64,000 nucleotides of DNA from Mycolicibacterium rufum (GTDB lineage Bacteria > Actinomycetota > Actinomycetes > Mycobacteriales > Mycobacteriaceae): NCBI RefSeq assembly GCF_022374875.2, contig NZ_CP092427.2, positions 1,674,001 to 1,738,000 on the forward strand. Reading direction: 5' to 3'. The position numbers and the translations under genes are program-made. Below are positions 28,599 through 37,582 of this stretch, in pieces. How positions within the stretch are numbered: the stretch's first letter is position 1; every line of letters starts with the position of its first letter. The notes beneath the pieces were generated by a model. It searched no databases. It had not been told where the DNA came from and worked only from the letters and a program-made list of their open reading frames with translations.

Positions 28599-30467
28599 AT
28601 GCGCTATGTCGTTACCGGCGGTACCGGGTTCTTGGCCCGCCATCTCGTCACCCGGTTGCAGGCCCGTCCCGGCACCGAGGCGGTGCACCTGCTGGACCCG
28701 GTCGGCGCGCTGACCGACGACGACGTCGCCGCGCTCGGACCGGTCGACCACGTCGTGCACTGCGTGCCGAACCCCGAGGCGACCCTGGCGGTGATCGCGC
28801 TGGCGCAGCGCCTCGACGCGACGCTGCACCACGTGTCGTCGATCGCGGTCGCGGGCGATCACCGCGGTGCGTTCAGCGAGGACGACTTCGACGTCGCACA
28901 GCGGCTGCTCACGCCGCGCCACCGGGCGGTGTTCGAGGCCGAGCGGCTGGTGCGCTCGGCGCCCGGCCTGCGCTTCCGCGTCTACCGGCCCGCGGTGATC
29001 GTGGGCGACTCGCGCACCGGGGAGATGGACAGGATCGACGGGCCCTACTACTTCTTCGGCATCCTGTCCGCGCTCGCGCTGCTGCCCCGGTTCACCCCGA
29101 TGATGCTGCCCGCCACCGGACGGACCAACCTCGTGCCGGTGGACTTCGTGGCCGACGCCGTCGACGCGCTGATGCACCTCGAGGGCCGGGACGCGCAGAC
29201 GTTCCACCTGACCGCGCCGACCACGATCGGCCTTCGCGGCATCTACCGGGCGGTGGCTGCGGAGGCGGGGCTGCCGCCCCTGGTCGGCTCGTTGCCGCGG
29301 GCAGCGACCGCACCGCTGCTCGAGGCGACGGGCCGGGCGAAGGTGCTGCGCAACATGGCCGCCACCCAGCTCGGCATCCCCGGCGAGGTGCTCGACGCCG
29401 TCGAACTCGCGCCCACCTTCACGCGGGCCCGCACCGCCGAAGCGCTGCGCGGAACCGGGATCTCGGTGCCGGAGTTCGCGAGCTACGCGCCGCGGCTGTG
29501 GCGCTACTGGGCCGAGCACCTCGACCCCCACCGGGTACGGCGCGACGATCCTCTGGTCGGCAGGAACGTGATCATCACCGGGGCGTCCAGCGGGATCGGG
29601 CGCGCGTCGGCGGTCGCGGTGGCAGCCCGGGGCGCGACGGTGTTCGCCGTGGCGCGTAACGCCGACGCACTCGAGGAGCTGACCGCCGAGATCCGCGCGG
29701 CCGGCGGGGACGCGCACGCGTTCCCGTGCGACGTCACCGACTCCGCCTCGGTCGAGCGCACGGTCGCCGACATCCTGGCCCGCTTCGGCCACGTCGACTA
29801 TCTGGTCAACAACGCCGGCCGGTCGATCCGACGGTCGGTGATCGCCTCGACCGACCGGCTGCACGACTACGAGCGGGTGATGGCGGTCAACTACTTCGGG
29901 CCGGTGCGGCTGGTGCTGGCCCTGCTGCCGCACTGGCGTGAGCGGCGCTTCGGTCATGTGGTCAACGTCTCGAGCGCGGGCGTGCAGGCCGCCAGCCCGA
30001 AGTACAGCGCCTACGTCGCCAGCAAGGCCGCGCTGGATGCGTTCACCGAAGTCGTTGGCACCGAGACGCTTTCGGACCACATCACGTTCACCACCATCCA
30101 CATGCCGCTGGTCGCGACCCCGATGATCGCGCCATCGCGTAGGCTCAACCCGATGCCTCCGATCTCCGCCGAACACGCGGCCGCGATGGTGGTCCGCGGG
30201 CTGGTCGACAAGCCGCCGCGCATCGACACCCCGGTGGGAACCCTCTCGGATCTCGGCACCTACTTCACGCCCCGGCTGTCGCGGCGGATCCTGCACCAGC
30301 TCTATCTGGGTTATCCGGACTCGCCTGCTGCCCGCGGCATCCCCGAGACCACGCCGGCGCCGTCGACGCTCAGGAGGTCGCGCCGCCCCGCCCGGCCGGT
30401 GCCGTCGCTGCGGGTGCCGCGTCCGGTCAAGCAGGCGGTGCGGCTGGTGCCCGGCGTGCACTGGTGA
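28599..30467 (+). CDS. acrA1: Fatty acyl-CoA reductase-like two-domain SDR (AcrA1/Rv3391)
   Basis: 622 aa with two Rossmann modules. An extended SDR (VVTGGTGFLARHLV, residues 3-20, to about 330) resembles acyl-CoA reductases; a classical SDR (NVIITGASSGIGRAS, about 325 on; YSAYVASKAAL catalytic Tyr/Lys) follows. Predicted to reduce long-chain acyl-CoA to aldehyde or alcohol. ATG 28599 (MRYVVTGG) matches the M. tuberculosis N-terminus; ATG 28590 is an alternative. C-terminal tail is Arg/Pro rich. The stop overlaps the nucleoside hydrolase start by 4 bp. Confidence 0.85.
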   Translation: MRYVVTGGTGFLARHLVTRLQARPGTEAVHLLDPVGALTDDDVAALGPVDHVVHCVPNPEATLAVIALAQRLDATLHHVSSIAVAGDHRGAFSEDDFDVAQRLLTPRHRAVFEAERLVRSAPGLRFRVYRPAVIVGDSRTGEMDRIDGPYYFFGILSALALLPRFTPMMLPATGRTNLVPVDFVADAVDALMHLEGRDAQTFHLTAPTTIGLRGIYRAVAAEAGLPPLVGSLPRAATAPLLEATGRAKVLRNMAATQLGIPGEVLDAVELAPTFTRARTAEALRGTGISVPEFASYAPRLWRYWAEHLDPHRVRRDDPLVGRNVIITGASSGIGRASAVAVAARGATVFAVARNADALEELTAEIRAAGGDAHAFPCDVTDSASVERTVADILARFGHVDYLVNNAGRSIRRSVIASTDRLHDYERVMAVNYFGPVRLVLALLPHWRERRFGHVVNVSSAGVQAASPKYSAYVASKAALDAFTEVVGTETLSDHITFTTIHMPLVATPMIAPSRRLNPMPPISAEHAAAMVVRGLVDKPPRIDTPVGTLSDLGTYFTPRLSRRILHQLYLGYPDSPAARGIPETTPAPSTLRRSRRPARPVPSLRVPRPVKQAVRLVPGVHW

Positions 30468-31498
30468 ACGCCGACCGCCTGCCGGTGTTCATCGACACCG
30501 ACACCGGCGTCGACGATGCGATGGCCCTGGTGTACCTGTTCGGGAGCCCGGATGCCCACCTGGTGGGCGTCGCGTCCACCGCGGGAAACGTCGGCGTGCA
30601 TCAGGTCTGCGAGAACAACCTCGGCCTGCTCGCGCTGTGCGGGGTGACCGGGGTCCCGGTGTCCCGAGGCGCGGAGGTTCCGTTGGCCGCGCCGCTGCGC
30701 ACCGCCGAGGACACCCACGGGCCGCAGGGCCTCGGCTACGCCCGGCTGCCGGCCCCCTCGGCCCGGCTCACCGACCACGACGCCGCGCAGGCCTGGATAC
30801 GAGCGGCGCGCGAGCACCCCGGCGCCCTGATCGGAGTCGCGACCGGACCGCTGACCAATCTGGCGCTCGCGCTGCGCGCCGAACCGGCACTGCCACGGCT
30901 GCTGCGGCGGCTGGTGATCATGGGCGGCGCGTTCGACTACCGCGGCAACACCACACCGGTCGCCGAGTGGAACACCAGCGTCGATCCCGAGTCGGCGGCC
31001 GAGGTGTTCGCCGGGTGGACCGGCGCGCCGAATCCCCCGATCGTGTTGGGCCTCAACCTCACCGAGAACATCGCGATGACCCCGGAGTTGCTCAGCCGAC
31101 TCGCCGAGGCCGCGCGGTCACCGTCGGCCCCGATGTCGGAACTCGACGACCGCGGTACCGCCTCGACCGCAGGCAATGCGTTGATCCGGGTGCTCGAGGA
31201 CGCGATGCGGTTCTACTTCGAGTTCCACCACGACCAGGGCGAGGGCTATCTGGCCCACCTGCACGACCCGCTGGCCGCCGCGGTCGCGCTGGACCCAGAC
31301 CTGGTGACGTGCCGCGCCGCCCCGGTCGACGTCGAACTGACCGGCACGCTGACGCGGGGGATGACGATCGCCGACTGGAGCGGGCACTGGGGCCGGGAAC
31401 CCAACGCGCTCATCGGTGTCGGGGTCGACCCCGCGGCGTTCTTCGACCGGTTCATCGACCGGGTCGGCGCGTTCGCGCAGACGCTCAGTCGTCGGTGA
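30464..31498 (+). CDS. iunH: Inosine-uridine preferring nucleoside hydrolase
   Basis: 344 aa. The N-terminal DTDTGVDDAMAL motif supplies the calcium-binding aspartates, and VIMGGAFDYRGN is the conserved mid motif. Hydrolyses purine or pyrimidine nucleosides to base and ribose for salvage. GTG start in the GTGA overlap with the acyl reductase. Counterpart of Rv3393. Its 3' end overlaps the convergent ohr gene by 14 bp. Confidence 0.9.
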   Translation: MNADRLPVFIDTDTGVDDAMALVYLFGSPDAHLVGVASTAGNVGVHQVCENNLGLLALCGVTGVPVSRGAEVPLAAPLRTAEDTHGPQGLGYARLPAPSARLTDHDAAQAWIRAAREHPGALIGVATGPLTNLALALRAEPALPRLLRRLVIMGGAFDYRGNTTPVAEWNTSVDPESAAEVFAGWTGAPNPPIVLGLNLTENIAMTPELLSRLAEAARSPSAPMSELDDRGTASTAGNALIRVLEDAMRFYFEFHHDQGEGYLAHLHDPLAAAVALDPDLVTCRAAPVDVELTGTLTRGMTIADWSGHWGREPNALIGVGVDPAAFFDRFIDRVGAFAQTLSRR

Positions 31499-31907
31499 CG
31501 GTGAGCGTGACGTCGATGTTGCCGCGGGTGGCGTTGGAGTACGGGCACACCTGGTGGGCCTTCTCGGTCACCTTCCGGGCCGTCTCGGCGTCGACGTTGG
31601 GTAGCGTGACCTCCAGTTCGACCGCAAGGCCGAACCCGCCGTTGTCGAGCTGACCGATCGAAACACGAGCTCCGACAGACGAATCGGAGACGTCGACCTT
31701 GTCCTGCCTGCCGACCAGGCGCAGTGCGGAGTGGAAGCACGCGGCGTAGCCGACAGCGAAGAGCTGCTCGGGGTTGGTGCCGTTGCCGCTGCCACCCATC
31801 TCCTTGGGGATGGCCAGATCGAAGTCGAGCCGGCCGTCCGAGGAGCGACCGTGACCGTCGCGTCCCTCGCCGGTGGCCAGCGCCTCTGCGGTGTAGAGCG
31901 TCTTCAT
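31485..31907 (-). CDS. ohr: Organic hydroperoxide resistance protein Ohr
   Basis: 140 aa OsmC/Ohr fold. The two catalytic cysteines are C57 (YAACFHSAL) and C121 (HQVCPYSNAT), with the usual Arg/Glu partners. Reduces organic peroxides with lipoylated protein or dithiol donors. The ATG overlaps the ohrR stop by 4 bp, giving an ohrR-ohr operon. Confidence 0.93.
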   Translation of the reverse strand: MKTLYTAEALATGEGRDGHGRSSDGRLDFDLAIPKEMGGSGNGTNPEQLFAVGYAACFHSALRLVGRQDKVDVSDSSVGARVSIGQLDNGGFGLAVELEVTLPNVDAETARKVTEKAHQVCPYSNATRGNIDVTLTVTDD

Positions 31908-32350
31908 GAATGTTCCTTTCCGTGGGTGTGGACGAGGGTCTGCGTGAGCGTGTGAATCGCCTCACGAAGTTCTGCGGCCTGCGTGACGGTCAATCCCGTT
32001 GCGGGGAAGAGCTTCTCGGGGATGCACTCGGCCTTGGCGGCCGTCCGGCGACCCGCCGCGGTGAGGCTCACCTCGACCTGGCGCTCATCGTCGGCGCTGC
32101 GTTCCCGCCGCACGATCCCGCCGGCTTCCATCCGCTTGAGCAACGGCGAGAGCGTGCCCGAATCCAGCTGTAGGCGCTCGCCGAGGTGACCGACCGACAC
32201 CCGGCCCTCCTCGCGCAGCACCAGCAGGGCCAGGTACTGCGGGTAGGTGAGTCCGAGTTCGGCCAGCAGGGGCCGGTAGGCCGCCGTCATCGCCCGCGAC
32301 GCGGAGTACAGCGCGAAGCACAGGTGATCGTCGAGGGCGAGCGTGGCCAT
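31904..32350 (-). CDS. ohrR: MarR-family organic peroxide sensor OhrR
   Basis: 148 aa. MarR winged helix (VGHLGERLQLDSGTLSPLLKRMEAGGIVRRERSADDERQ). The reactive N-terminal cysteine is C11 (DDHLCFALYSASR), the position used for peroxide sensing in OhrR. Start ATG 32350; a palindromic OhrR box is upstream. Represses ohrR-ohr until its cysteine is oxidised. Confidence 0.92.
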   Translation of the reverse strand: MATLALDDHLCFALYSASRAMTAAYRPLLAELGLTYPQYLALLVLREEGRVSVGHLGERLQLDSGTLSPLLKRMEAGGIVRRERSADDERQVEVSLTAAGRRTAAKAECIPEKLFPATGLTVTQAAELREAIHTLTQTLVHTHGKEHS

Positions 32351-32366
32351 GCCCAGAACTGTAGGA

Positions 32367-32381
32367 CACAATTCAATTGTG
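32367..32381. promoter_or_regulatory. OhrR box
   Basis: CACAATT-C-AATTGTG is a perfect 7-1-7 palindrome 17 bp before the ohrR start, close to the TACAATT/AATTGTA type of OhrR site. A weaker repeat (CACAAT ... ATGTGT, 32382-32396) follows. It lies in the gap between ohrR and the end of imuB. Confidence 0.75.
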
Positions 32382-32398
32382 CACAATCAAATGTGTCG

Positions 32399-33973
32399 TC
32401 ACTCATACCTCCCTTCGAGGTACCACTTCCGCTGCCGGTAACACAGCAGCAGGGCCTCCCCCCTGTCCCGGTCGCCGATCAGCACCTGCGCCCGCGCCGT
32501 CCGGCCACTCGGGGACGCCGCGGTGTCCCACCAGCGTTCGTCGACGGGCCACGGGCCGGTCCACCAGGACAACCGTCCCGACCGGCCGGGTGCGTCGAGC
32601 CGGGCCGGGGTGGCGGAGAACAGTCCTCGGGCGGTGACCCGCACCGGGTTTCCCTCGTCGTCGAGCAGGTCCACCGGATCGTCGAGCAGCACCGTCGGTG
32701 ACGGCTCGGGCAGTTGTCCGGGCCAGGGCGCCGCGGGATCCGCCCGGGGCACCGGCTCATCGCCGAGCGGGGTGAGCGTGATGCGTTCGGCGGGCCCCCG
32801 CCCCCCACTGAGAACCGGAACCTTCACCGCCTCGGGGCCGAGCAGCCCCTGCACCCGCACCAGCGCCCGCCGCGCGCGCAACCTGTCCTCTTCGCCGATC
32901 CCACCCCACAGCGGCAGCTGCAGCGCCTCGGCGGACACCACCTCCACCGGGCGCAGCCGCAGCACGGTGATCGGCGCTCCGGGCCGCTCGTCTTCACGGC
33001 GCCGGTTCAGCCATCCGTCGAGCTGCCAGCGCACCCGGTCGGCGGTGGCGTCCTCGGTCAGCGGTTCGGCACAGCGCCAGACCCGTTCGAGCTCGGCGCC
33101 GGTGGCGGTCACCGCGTGGATGGCCAGCCGGGTGCATCCCACCCCGGCGGCCTCGAGGCTGCGGTGCAACCGGCCCGCCAGGGATCGACCCGCGAAGGCG
33201 GCCGCATCCACCCGGTCGATGGGCGGATCACAGTCCAGCACGACGTCGAGTTCCTGCTCGGGTTCGCGGCCCGACGGTCCGCGGCCCGGCTCACCCCGCG
33301 CGAGGCGGTGGGCGGCGACCGCATCGACCCCGAAGCGGGAGGCCACATCGCTGCGGGACAGCTCGGCGAACTGCCCGACCGTCCGAATGCCCATGCGCCA
33401 CAACAGGTCCACCAGGTCAGCGCGATCACCGGAGGCCAGGCTGGGTTCGGTGGCCAGCTGCCGGATGGAGAGCCCGGACAGGAACTCCGCATCCCCACTC
33501 GGGTCGACGATCCGACCCGCCCGGGCGGCGAAGACCGCCGTGGGCAGCTGATCGGCGATGCCGACCTGACATTCGGCGCCCACCGCCGCCACCGCGTCGA
33601 CCAGCCGTTCGGCCGCCACCTGTTCGGAGCCGAAGTACCGCGCCGCCCCCCGGACCGCCAGCGCCAGCAGTCCGGGCCGCAGGACCTCCGCCCGGGGCAC
33701 CAGGTCGTCGACGGCCGCCGTGACGCGCTCGAAGTGCCGCGCGTCGCGGGCCGGATCGGCCGTGACGACATGCAGCTCCGGGCAGCGGGCCTGCGACTCC
33801 CGCCGCCGCAGCCCACGCCGCACCCCGGTCGCCCGCGCGGCCGCCGAACACGCGACCACCCGGTTGGCCAGCGTGACCGCGACCGGCACCGTCGGCGGCA
33901 GATCGGCCGCCGCCGCCGCGGCGACAGCGGGCCAGTCCATGCACCAGAGCGCCAGCACCCTGGACGCGGCCAT
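32399..33973 (-). CDS. imuB: Y-family polymerase-like mutasome hub ImuB
   Basis: 524 aa. DinB/UmuC-like fold (VLALWCMDWPAVAAA at the N-terminus, HhH region MGIRTVGQFAELSRSDV), but lacking the catalytic acidic residues of active Y-polymerases, as known for ImuB. The beta-clamp-binding motif QLPLWG is visible near residue 360. ImuB links the clamp, ImuA' and DnaE2. Starts at ATG 33973, 1 bp after the imuA' gene. Counterpart of Rv3394c. Confidence 0.92.
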   Translation of the reverse strand: MAASRVLALWCMDWPAVAAAAAADLPPTVPVAVTLANRVVACSAAARATGVRRGLRRRESQARCPELHVVTADPARDARHFERVTAAVDDLVPRAEVLRPGLLALAVRGAARYFGSEQVAAERLVDAVAAVGAECQVGIADQLPTAVFAARAGRIVDPSGDAEFLSGLSIRQLATEPSLASGDRADLVDLLWRMGIRTVGQFAELSRSDVASRFGVDAVAAHRLARGEPGRGPSGREPEQELDVVLDCDPPIDRVDAAAFAGRSLAGRLHRSLEAAGVGCTRLAIHAVTATGAELERVWRCAEPLTEDATADRVRWQLDGWLNRRREDERPGAPITVLRLRPVEVVSAEALQLPLWGGIGEEDRLRARRALVRVQGLLGPEAVKVPVLSGGRGPAERITLTPLGDEPVPRADPAAPWPGQLPEPSPTVLLDDPVDLLDDEGNPVRVTARGLFSATPARLDAPGRSGRLSWWTGPWPVDERWWDTAASPSGRTARAQVLIGDRDRGEALLLCYRQRKWYLEGRYE

Positions 33974-34675
33974 CTAGCCGTTCACCACGCGAACCGGCCC
34001 GGCCGACCGCCCCCGACTGCGGGTCGCCAGCCGCACGCGGCTGATCCGCCCGCACCCCGGCGTGGGCGCCCCGCCCCCGGCGCCGGCGATGTCGTAACCG
34101 CTGACCTCGGCTTCCAGCCGGGCGGAGGCCCCCTGCCAGTTCCCGTCCGTGACGAGCAGCGTGCATCCGCGTTGACGGGCACGGGCCACCACCGCCCGCG
34201 CCCGGGTGGGCGGTACCGACCGGCCACCCAGCCCGAGGACCACCAGATCCATCCCGTCCATCAGGACCGCGGCCACCTCGACGGGGTCGGCGCCGGGCTC
34301 GGGAATCACCGCGATCCGACTCAGGTCCGCCCCCATCTCCACCGCCGCGAGCAGCCCGAGGTCCGGCTGGCCGATGATCGCGACATGGCCGCCGTCGGCC
34401 GTCACGGCGGCCACGATGCTCAGCTCCAGCGACCGCGCACCCGACAGAATTGCCACGGTTCCCCGAGGCAAGGACAACGGATCGGGCGTCGCCAGCAAAG
34501 AATCCGGCGGCGAAAACGCTGTCGGTTCCGCGGCCGCCACGGGCGGCGGACGGCGACTGGCGCCGACCTTCCCCGACACCGCCGCCATCTGACGGCGAAG
34601 CTGTTCCAGCTGCTCAGCGCGGGTGACCGAGCCGCGATCCAGTGTTTTCACCTCCGCCACAGCAGCACCTTGCAC
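33974..34675 (-). CDS. imuA: Mutasome accessory protein ImuA'
   Basis: 233 aa, RecA-like fold remnant: a sheet segment ([20 protein letters not shown]), [19 protein letters not shown], and [21 protein letters not shown]. Required with ImuB for DnaE2 mutagenesis. The GTG at 34675 is the most upstream start in frame after a LexA box; GTG at 34660 is also possible. Counterpart of Rv3395c. Confidence 0.88.
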   Translation of the reverse strand: MQGAAVAEVKTLDRGSVTRAEQLEQLRRQMAAVSGKVGASRRPPPVAAAEPTAFSPPDSLLATPDPLSLPRGTVAILSGARSLELSIVAAVTADGGHVAIIGQPDLGLLAAVEMGADLSRIAVIPEPGADPVEVAAVLMDGMDLVVLGLGGRSVPPTRARAVVARARQRGCTLLVTDGNWQGASARLEAEVSGYDIAGAGGGAPTPGCGRISRVRLATRSRGRSAGPVRVVNG

Positions 34676-34696
34676 ATCATCGGCCTCACCCTATGT

Positions 34697-34712
34697 TCGA
34701 ATATGTGTTCGA
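34697..34712. promoter_or_regulatory. LexA (SOS) box of imuA'-imuB
   Basis: TCGAAT-ATGT-GTTCGA differs from the SOS consensus at one position and lies 22 bp before the imuA' start. It places the mutasome under the same control as dnaE2, 8 kb away. Confidence 0.88.
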
Positions 34713-34760
34713 TTCCGCCAGTAAACACCGGCCCACCGACAACGTCAACCGCCGCAACCG

Positions 34761-34794
34761 TGACACTGCCGAATAGTGTCATTGACAAATGTCA
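34761..34794. promoter_or_regulatory. Two palindromes at the head of the lipase-monooxygenase operon
   Basis: TGACACT-GCCGAAT-AGTGTCA (34761-34781) is a perfect 7-7-7 inverted repeat. Next to it is TGACA-AA-TGTCA (34783-34794), a perfect 5-2-5 palindrome that overlaps the -35 element. Both look like repressor sites. The MerR-type regulator encoded by the last gene of the operon is one candidate; a TetR elsewhere is another. Confidence 0.6.
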
Positions 34795-34810
34795 TCATTC
34801 GGCGTTGTAT
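34782..34810 (+). promoter_or_regulatory. Promoter of the lipase-monooxygenase operon (leaderless)
   Basis: -35 TTGACA (34782-34787), 17 bp spacer, -10 TTGTAT (34805-34810). The in-frame GTG at 34818 lies 7 bp after the -10 element, so the transcript probably begins at the start codon. Confidence 0.6.
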
Positions 34811-34817
34811 CCGATCC

Positions 34818-35810
34818 GTGCTCAACGACGAGATGGCAGCCGCGCTGCCGCAGCGCGGCTCTTGGCGATCTCGCGGCGCCGCCGCCCTGGCCGGCCTGAC
34901 CCTGCGCCAACTCAGCCTCGTGCTCCCACCCGGCCAGCCCTGGGGCCTGTGGACCTCCCGCCAGATCGTCGCCCGCCTGATGGACACCTTCGGGCCGTCC
35001 CTGGCCGGGACCCAGGTCGAGCAGGTCGACGTCCGCACCCCCGATGGACACCGCGTGCGCGGCGAATGGGTGTGGGGCGCCGGCGTTCCCCGCGACACGA
35101 CCCGGGCGATCTACTTCGTGCACGGCAGCGGCTACGTGCTCTGCTCGACCCGCACGCACCGGCGGCTGGTGGCCTGGCTGTCCCGGCTGACCGGCCTCGG
35201 CGTCTTCAGCATCGACTACCGTCTGGCGCCGCGGCACCGGTTCCCCACCGCCGCAGACGATGTCCGGCACGGCTGGGACTGGCTCACGGTGCACTGCGGC
35301 ATCGCCCCCGAACGCGTGGTGCTGGCCGGCGACTCCGCGGGCGGACACCTCGGTGTCGACCTGCTGCTGCAGCCCGACGTCCGCCACCCCGCCGGCGTGG
35401 TGCTGATGTCCCCGCTGGTGGACCTGACGTTCACCCTGGCCCGGTCGAGGGAAAGCACCCGTCCCGACCCCACCATGAGATCGCAGCACGCCCTCCGACT
35501 GGTCGACTTGTACTGCACCGGAACCGAATCCGCCCACCCCCGGCTGACCCTCGACGTCGCCGGCGGCCGACCGCTGCCGCCGACGCTGATCCAGGCCGGC
35601 GAGGCCGAGATGCTCGCCGCCGACGCGATCGCCCTCGCCGGGGATCTCCGCGCCGCGGGCGGCCGCGATCACCTCCAGATCTGGCCCGACCAGGTGCACG
35701 TCTTTCAGGCACTGCCCCGGCTGGCCCCCGAGGCGGTACCCGCGATGCGCGTCGTCGCCGCGTTCGTCACCGACGTCCTGGCCGACACCGCCGTCGAGCA
35801 GGCCGGCTGA
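34818..35810 (+). CDS. HSL-family alpha/beta hydrolase (lipase/esterase)
   Basis: 330 aa hormone-sensitive-lipase-type hydrolase. Oxyanion motif reads FVHGSGYVL in place of HGGG, nucleophile GDSAGGH near residue 175, Asp in the DHLQIWPD region and catalytic His in QVHVFQ. Resembles LipR, next to the M. tuberculosis mymA operon. GTG 34818 was chosen because the promoter ends just before it; an ATG five codons on (34833) is an alternative. First gene of a tightly packed five-gene operon. Confidence 0.78.
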   Translation: MLNDEMAAALPQRGSWRSRGAAALAGLTLRQLSLVLPPGQPWGLWTSRQIVARLMDTFGPSLAGTQVEQVDVRTPDGHRVRGEWVWGAGVPRDTTRAIYFVHGSGYVLCSTRTHRRLVAWLSRLTGLGVFSIDYRLAPRHRFPTAADDVRHGWDWLTVHCGIAPERVVLAGDSAGGHLGVDLLLQPDVRHPAGVVLMSPLVDLTFTLARSRESTRPDPTMRSQHALRLVDLYCTGTESAHPRLTLDVAGGRPLPPTLIQAGEAEMLAADAIALAGDLRAAGGRDHLQIWPDQVHVFQALPRLAPEAVPAMRVVAAFVTDVLADTAVEQAG

Positions 35811-35811
35811 C

Positions 35812-36639
35812 ATGGGACTGTTCGGTGCCCGGCGCAGCCACCGCGCCGACGCGGTGATCACCGGGGCGGGCAGCGGCATCGGTGCCGCGTTCGCCACCGA
35901 ACTGGCCCGCCGCGGCGGCCGGGTGCTGTGCAGCGACATCGACCCGGACGCGGCGCAGGCGACCGCCGATGCGCTGCGCGCCGACGGCGGCACCGCACTC
36001 GCCACCCCGTGCGACGTCACCGACGTCACCGACGTGCATCGACTGGCCGACACCGCACAATCCTTCTTCGGCGGCGCACCGACCCTGGTCATCAACAACG
36101 CCGGCGTCGGCGCGGGCGGAGCCCCGATCGGCGAGACCGACCTCGCCGACTGGAACTGGGTGCTGGGCATCAACCTGTGGGGCCCGATCCACGGTTGTCA
36201 CGTGTTCGCGCCCATCCTGCGCGAGGCCGGTCGGCCCGCGGGCATCATCAACGTCGCCTCCGCCGCGGCGTTCGGCGCCGCCCCCGGCATGGCCGCCTAC
36301 AACGTCAGCAAGGCCGGCACGCTGTCCCTGTCGGAGACGTTGTCGGCCGAACTCGCCGGCACCGGCGTCACCGTCACGGTGCTGTGCCCGACGTTCGTCA
36401 AGACCAACATCGTCGGGGCAGGACGGATCTCGGACCGGTCCACCCAACTCGCCGACAACCTGATGCGCTGGATCGGCTTCTCCCCGGAGCGTGTCGTCCG
36501 CACCTGCCTGGACACCGTCGACCGCGGCGGGCTGTACTGCATGCCGCAGCCGGAGGCCCGGATCGGCTGGAGCATCAAACGTTTCACCCCGACGGTGTAC
36601 ACCCGCGCCGCCGGTCTGGTCACCCGCGTCACCACCTGA
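35812..36639 (+). CDS. Short-chain dehydrogenase/reductase (SadH-like)
   Basis: 275 aa classical SDR. TGAGSGIGAAF cofactor loop near residue 17, NNAGVG, catalytic Ser in NVASAAAF and AYNVSKAG for Tyr/Lys. Starts 1 bp after the hydrolase stop. Probably oxidises or reduces an alcohol/ketone intermediate in the pathway shared with the lipase and the monooxygenase; the substrate is unknown. Confidence 0.82.
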   Translation: MGLFGARRSHRADAVITGAGSGIGAAFATELARRGGRVLCSDIDPDAAQATADALRADGGTALATPCDVTDVTDVHRLADTAQSFFGGAPTLVINNAGVGAGGAPIGETDLADWNWVLGINLWGPIHGCHVFAPILREAGRPAGIINVASAAAFGAAPGMAAYNVSKAGTLSLSETLSAELAGTGVTVTVLCPTFVKTNIVGAGRISDRSTQLADNLMRWIGFSPERVVRTCLDTVDRGGLYCMPQPEARIGWSIKRFTPTVYTRAAGLVTRVTT

Positions 36640-36649
36640 GAGGAACACC

Positions 36650-37579
36650 ATGGCCACCGCGACGATCGACATGGACGCCATGCTGGCGAAGATCAAGGAC
36701 CGGCAGTGGGCGCTGGCCGACATCGACTGGGCCGCACCGGGTGCGGAGCGGATCAGCGATGAACAACGACCGAAGCTCAAGGCGTTCATGGCCGACCTGT
36801 GCTGGATCGAGAACATCGGCGCACGCGGTTTCGCCGCACTGGCCAAGAAGGCACCCACCCCGACGATCGCCGAGATCTACCGCTACTTCCACGCCGAGGA
36901 GCAGCGGCACGCCAACGCCGAACTGGCGCTGATGAAACGTTGGGGCATGCTCGACGACGGCGAGATGCCCGAACCGAACGTCAACATCCGGCTGGCGATG
37001 GACTGGCTCGACCGCTACGCCGACGGGATGTCGCTGTCGATTCTGGGCACCGTGATCCCGATGCTGGAGGTCGCCCTCGACGGCGCGTTGCTGAAATTCC
37101 TGCTCGAAGAGGTCGACGACCCCGTCTGCCACCAGGTGTTCGAGAAGATCAACAACGACGAATCCCGGCATCTGGTCGTCGATTTCGCGGTGCTCGACAT
37201 GATCGGCCACGCCGACGCGCGGCGGTTGGCCATCGAGTTCGTCGGCACCGTGGCCTCACCCAGCCTGATCATCGGCGCGCTGATGTACATCCCGCTGCTG
37301 AACCGGGTGGTCGACGAGATCGCCGCGATGGGTCTGGAGCCCGAACGCCTGCACCAGGCGATGCTGCGCTTCCGGACGCTCGGCGAACGCGGCGAGAACA
37401 CCTGGCGGGTACCGACCTACCAGGTGCTCAAGCGCCACGCCGCGGTGGTCGTGAACCCGCGCCATCCCTACCATCTGCTGGCCAACACGATGGTGCGGCT
37501 GTCCGACTTCTATCCGCGGACCCTGCTCAAGCCGATTCCCAGCTGGTTCAAGGAACTCACGCACGAGCCGGCGGCCTGA
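36650..37579 (+). CDS. Ferritin-like (di-iron) protein
   Basis: 309 aa, mostly helical. Two E...ExxH half-motifs are visible (WIENIG with HAEEQRHANAE; a Glu helix with NNDESRHLVVDF), the ligand pattern of ferritin-like or AurF-type di-iron carboxylate proteins. The rest lacks recognised domains. Start ATG 36650 with AGAGGAAC upstream. In this operon a di-iron oxygenase or desaturase role is plausible but not shown. Confidence 0.65.
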   Translation: MATATIDMDAMLAKIKDRQWALADIDWAAPGAERISDEQRPKLKAFMADLCWIENIGARGFAALAKKAPTPTIAEIYRYFHAEEQRHANAELALMKRWGMLDDGEMPEPNVNIRLAMDWLDRYADGMSLSILGTVIPMLEVALDGALLKFLLEEVDDPVCHQVFEKINNDESRHLVVDFAVLDMIGHADARRLAIEFVGTVASPSLIIGALMYIPLLNRVVDEIAAMGLEPERLHQAMLRFRTLGERGENTWRVPTYQVLKRHAAVVVNPRHPYHLLANTMVRLSDFYPRTLLKPIPSWFKELTHEPAA

Positions 37580-37582
37580 CCG

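Noticed and set aside
26417..29659. 1080-codon plus-strand frame
   Set aside because: Runs antisense to the GGDEF and MaoC genes and then in the wrong frame through the acyl reductase gene.
32714..35857. 1047-codon plus-strand frame
   Set aside because: Antisense to imuB/imuA' and out of frame with the lipase gene; no protein-like motifs.
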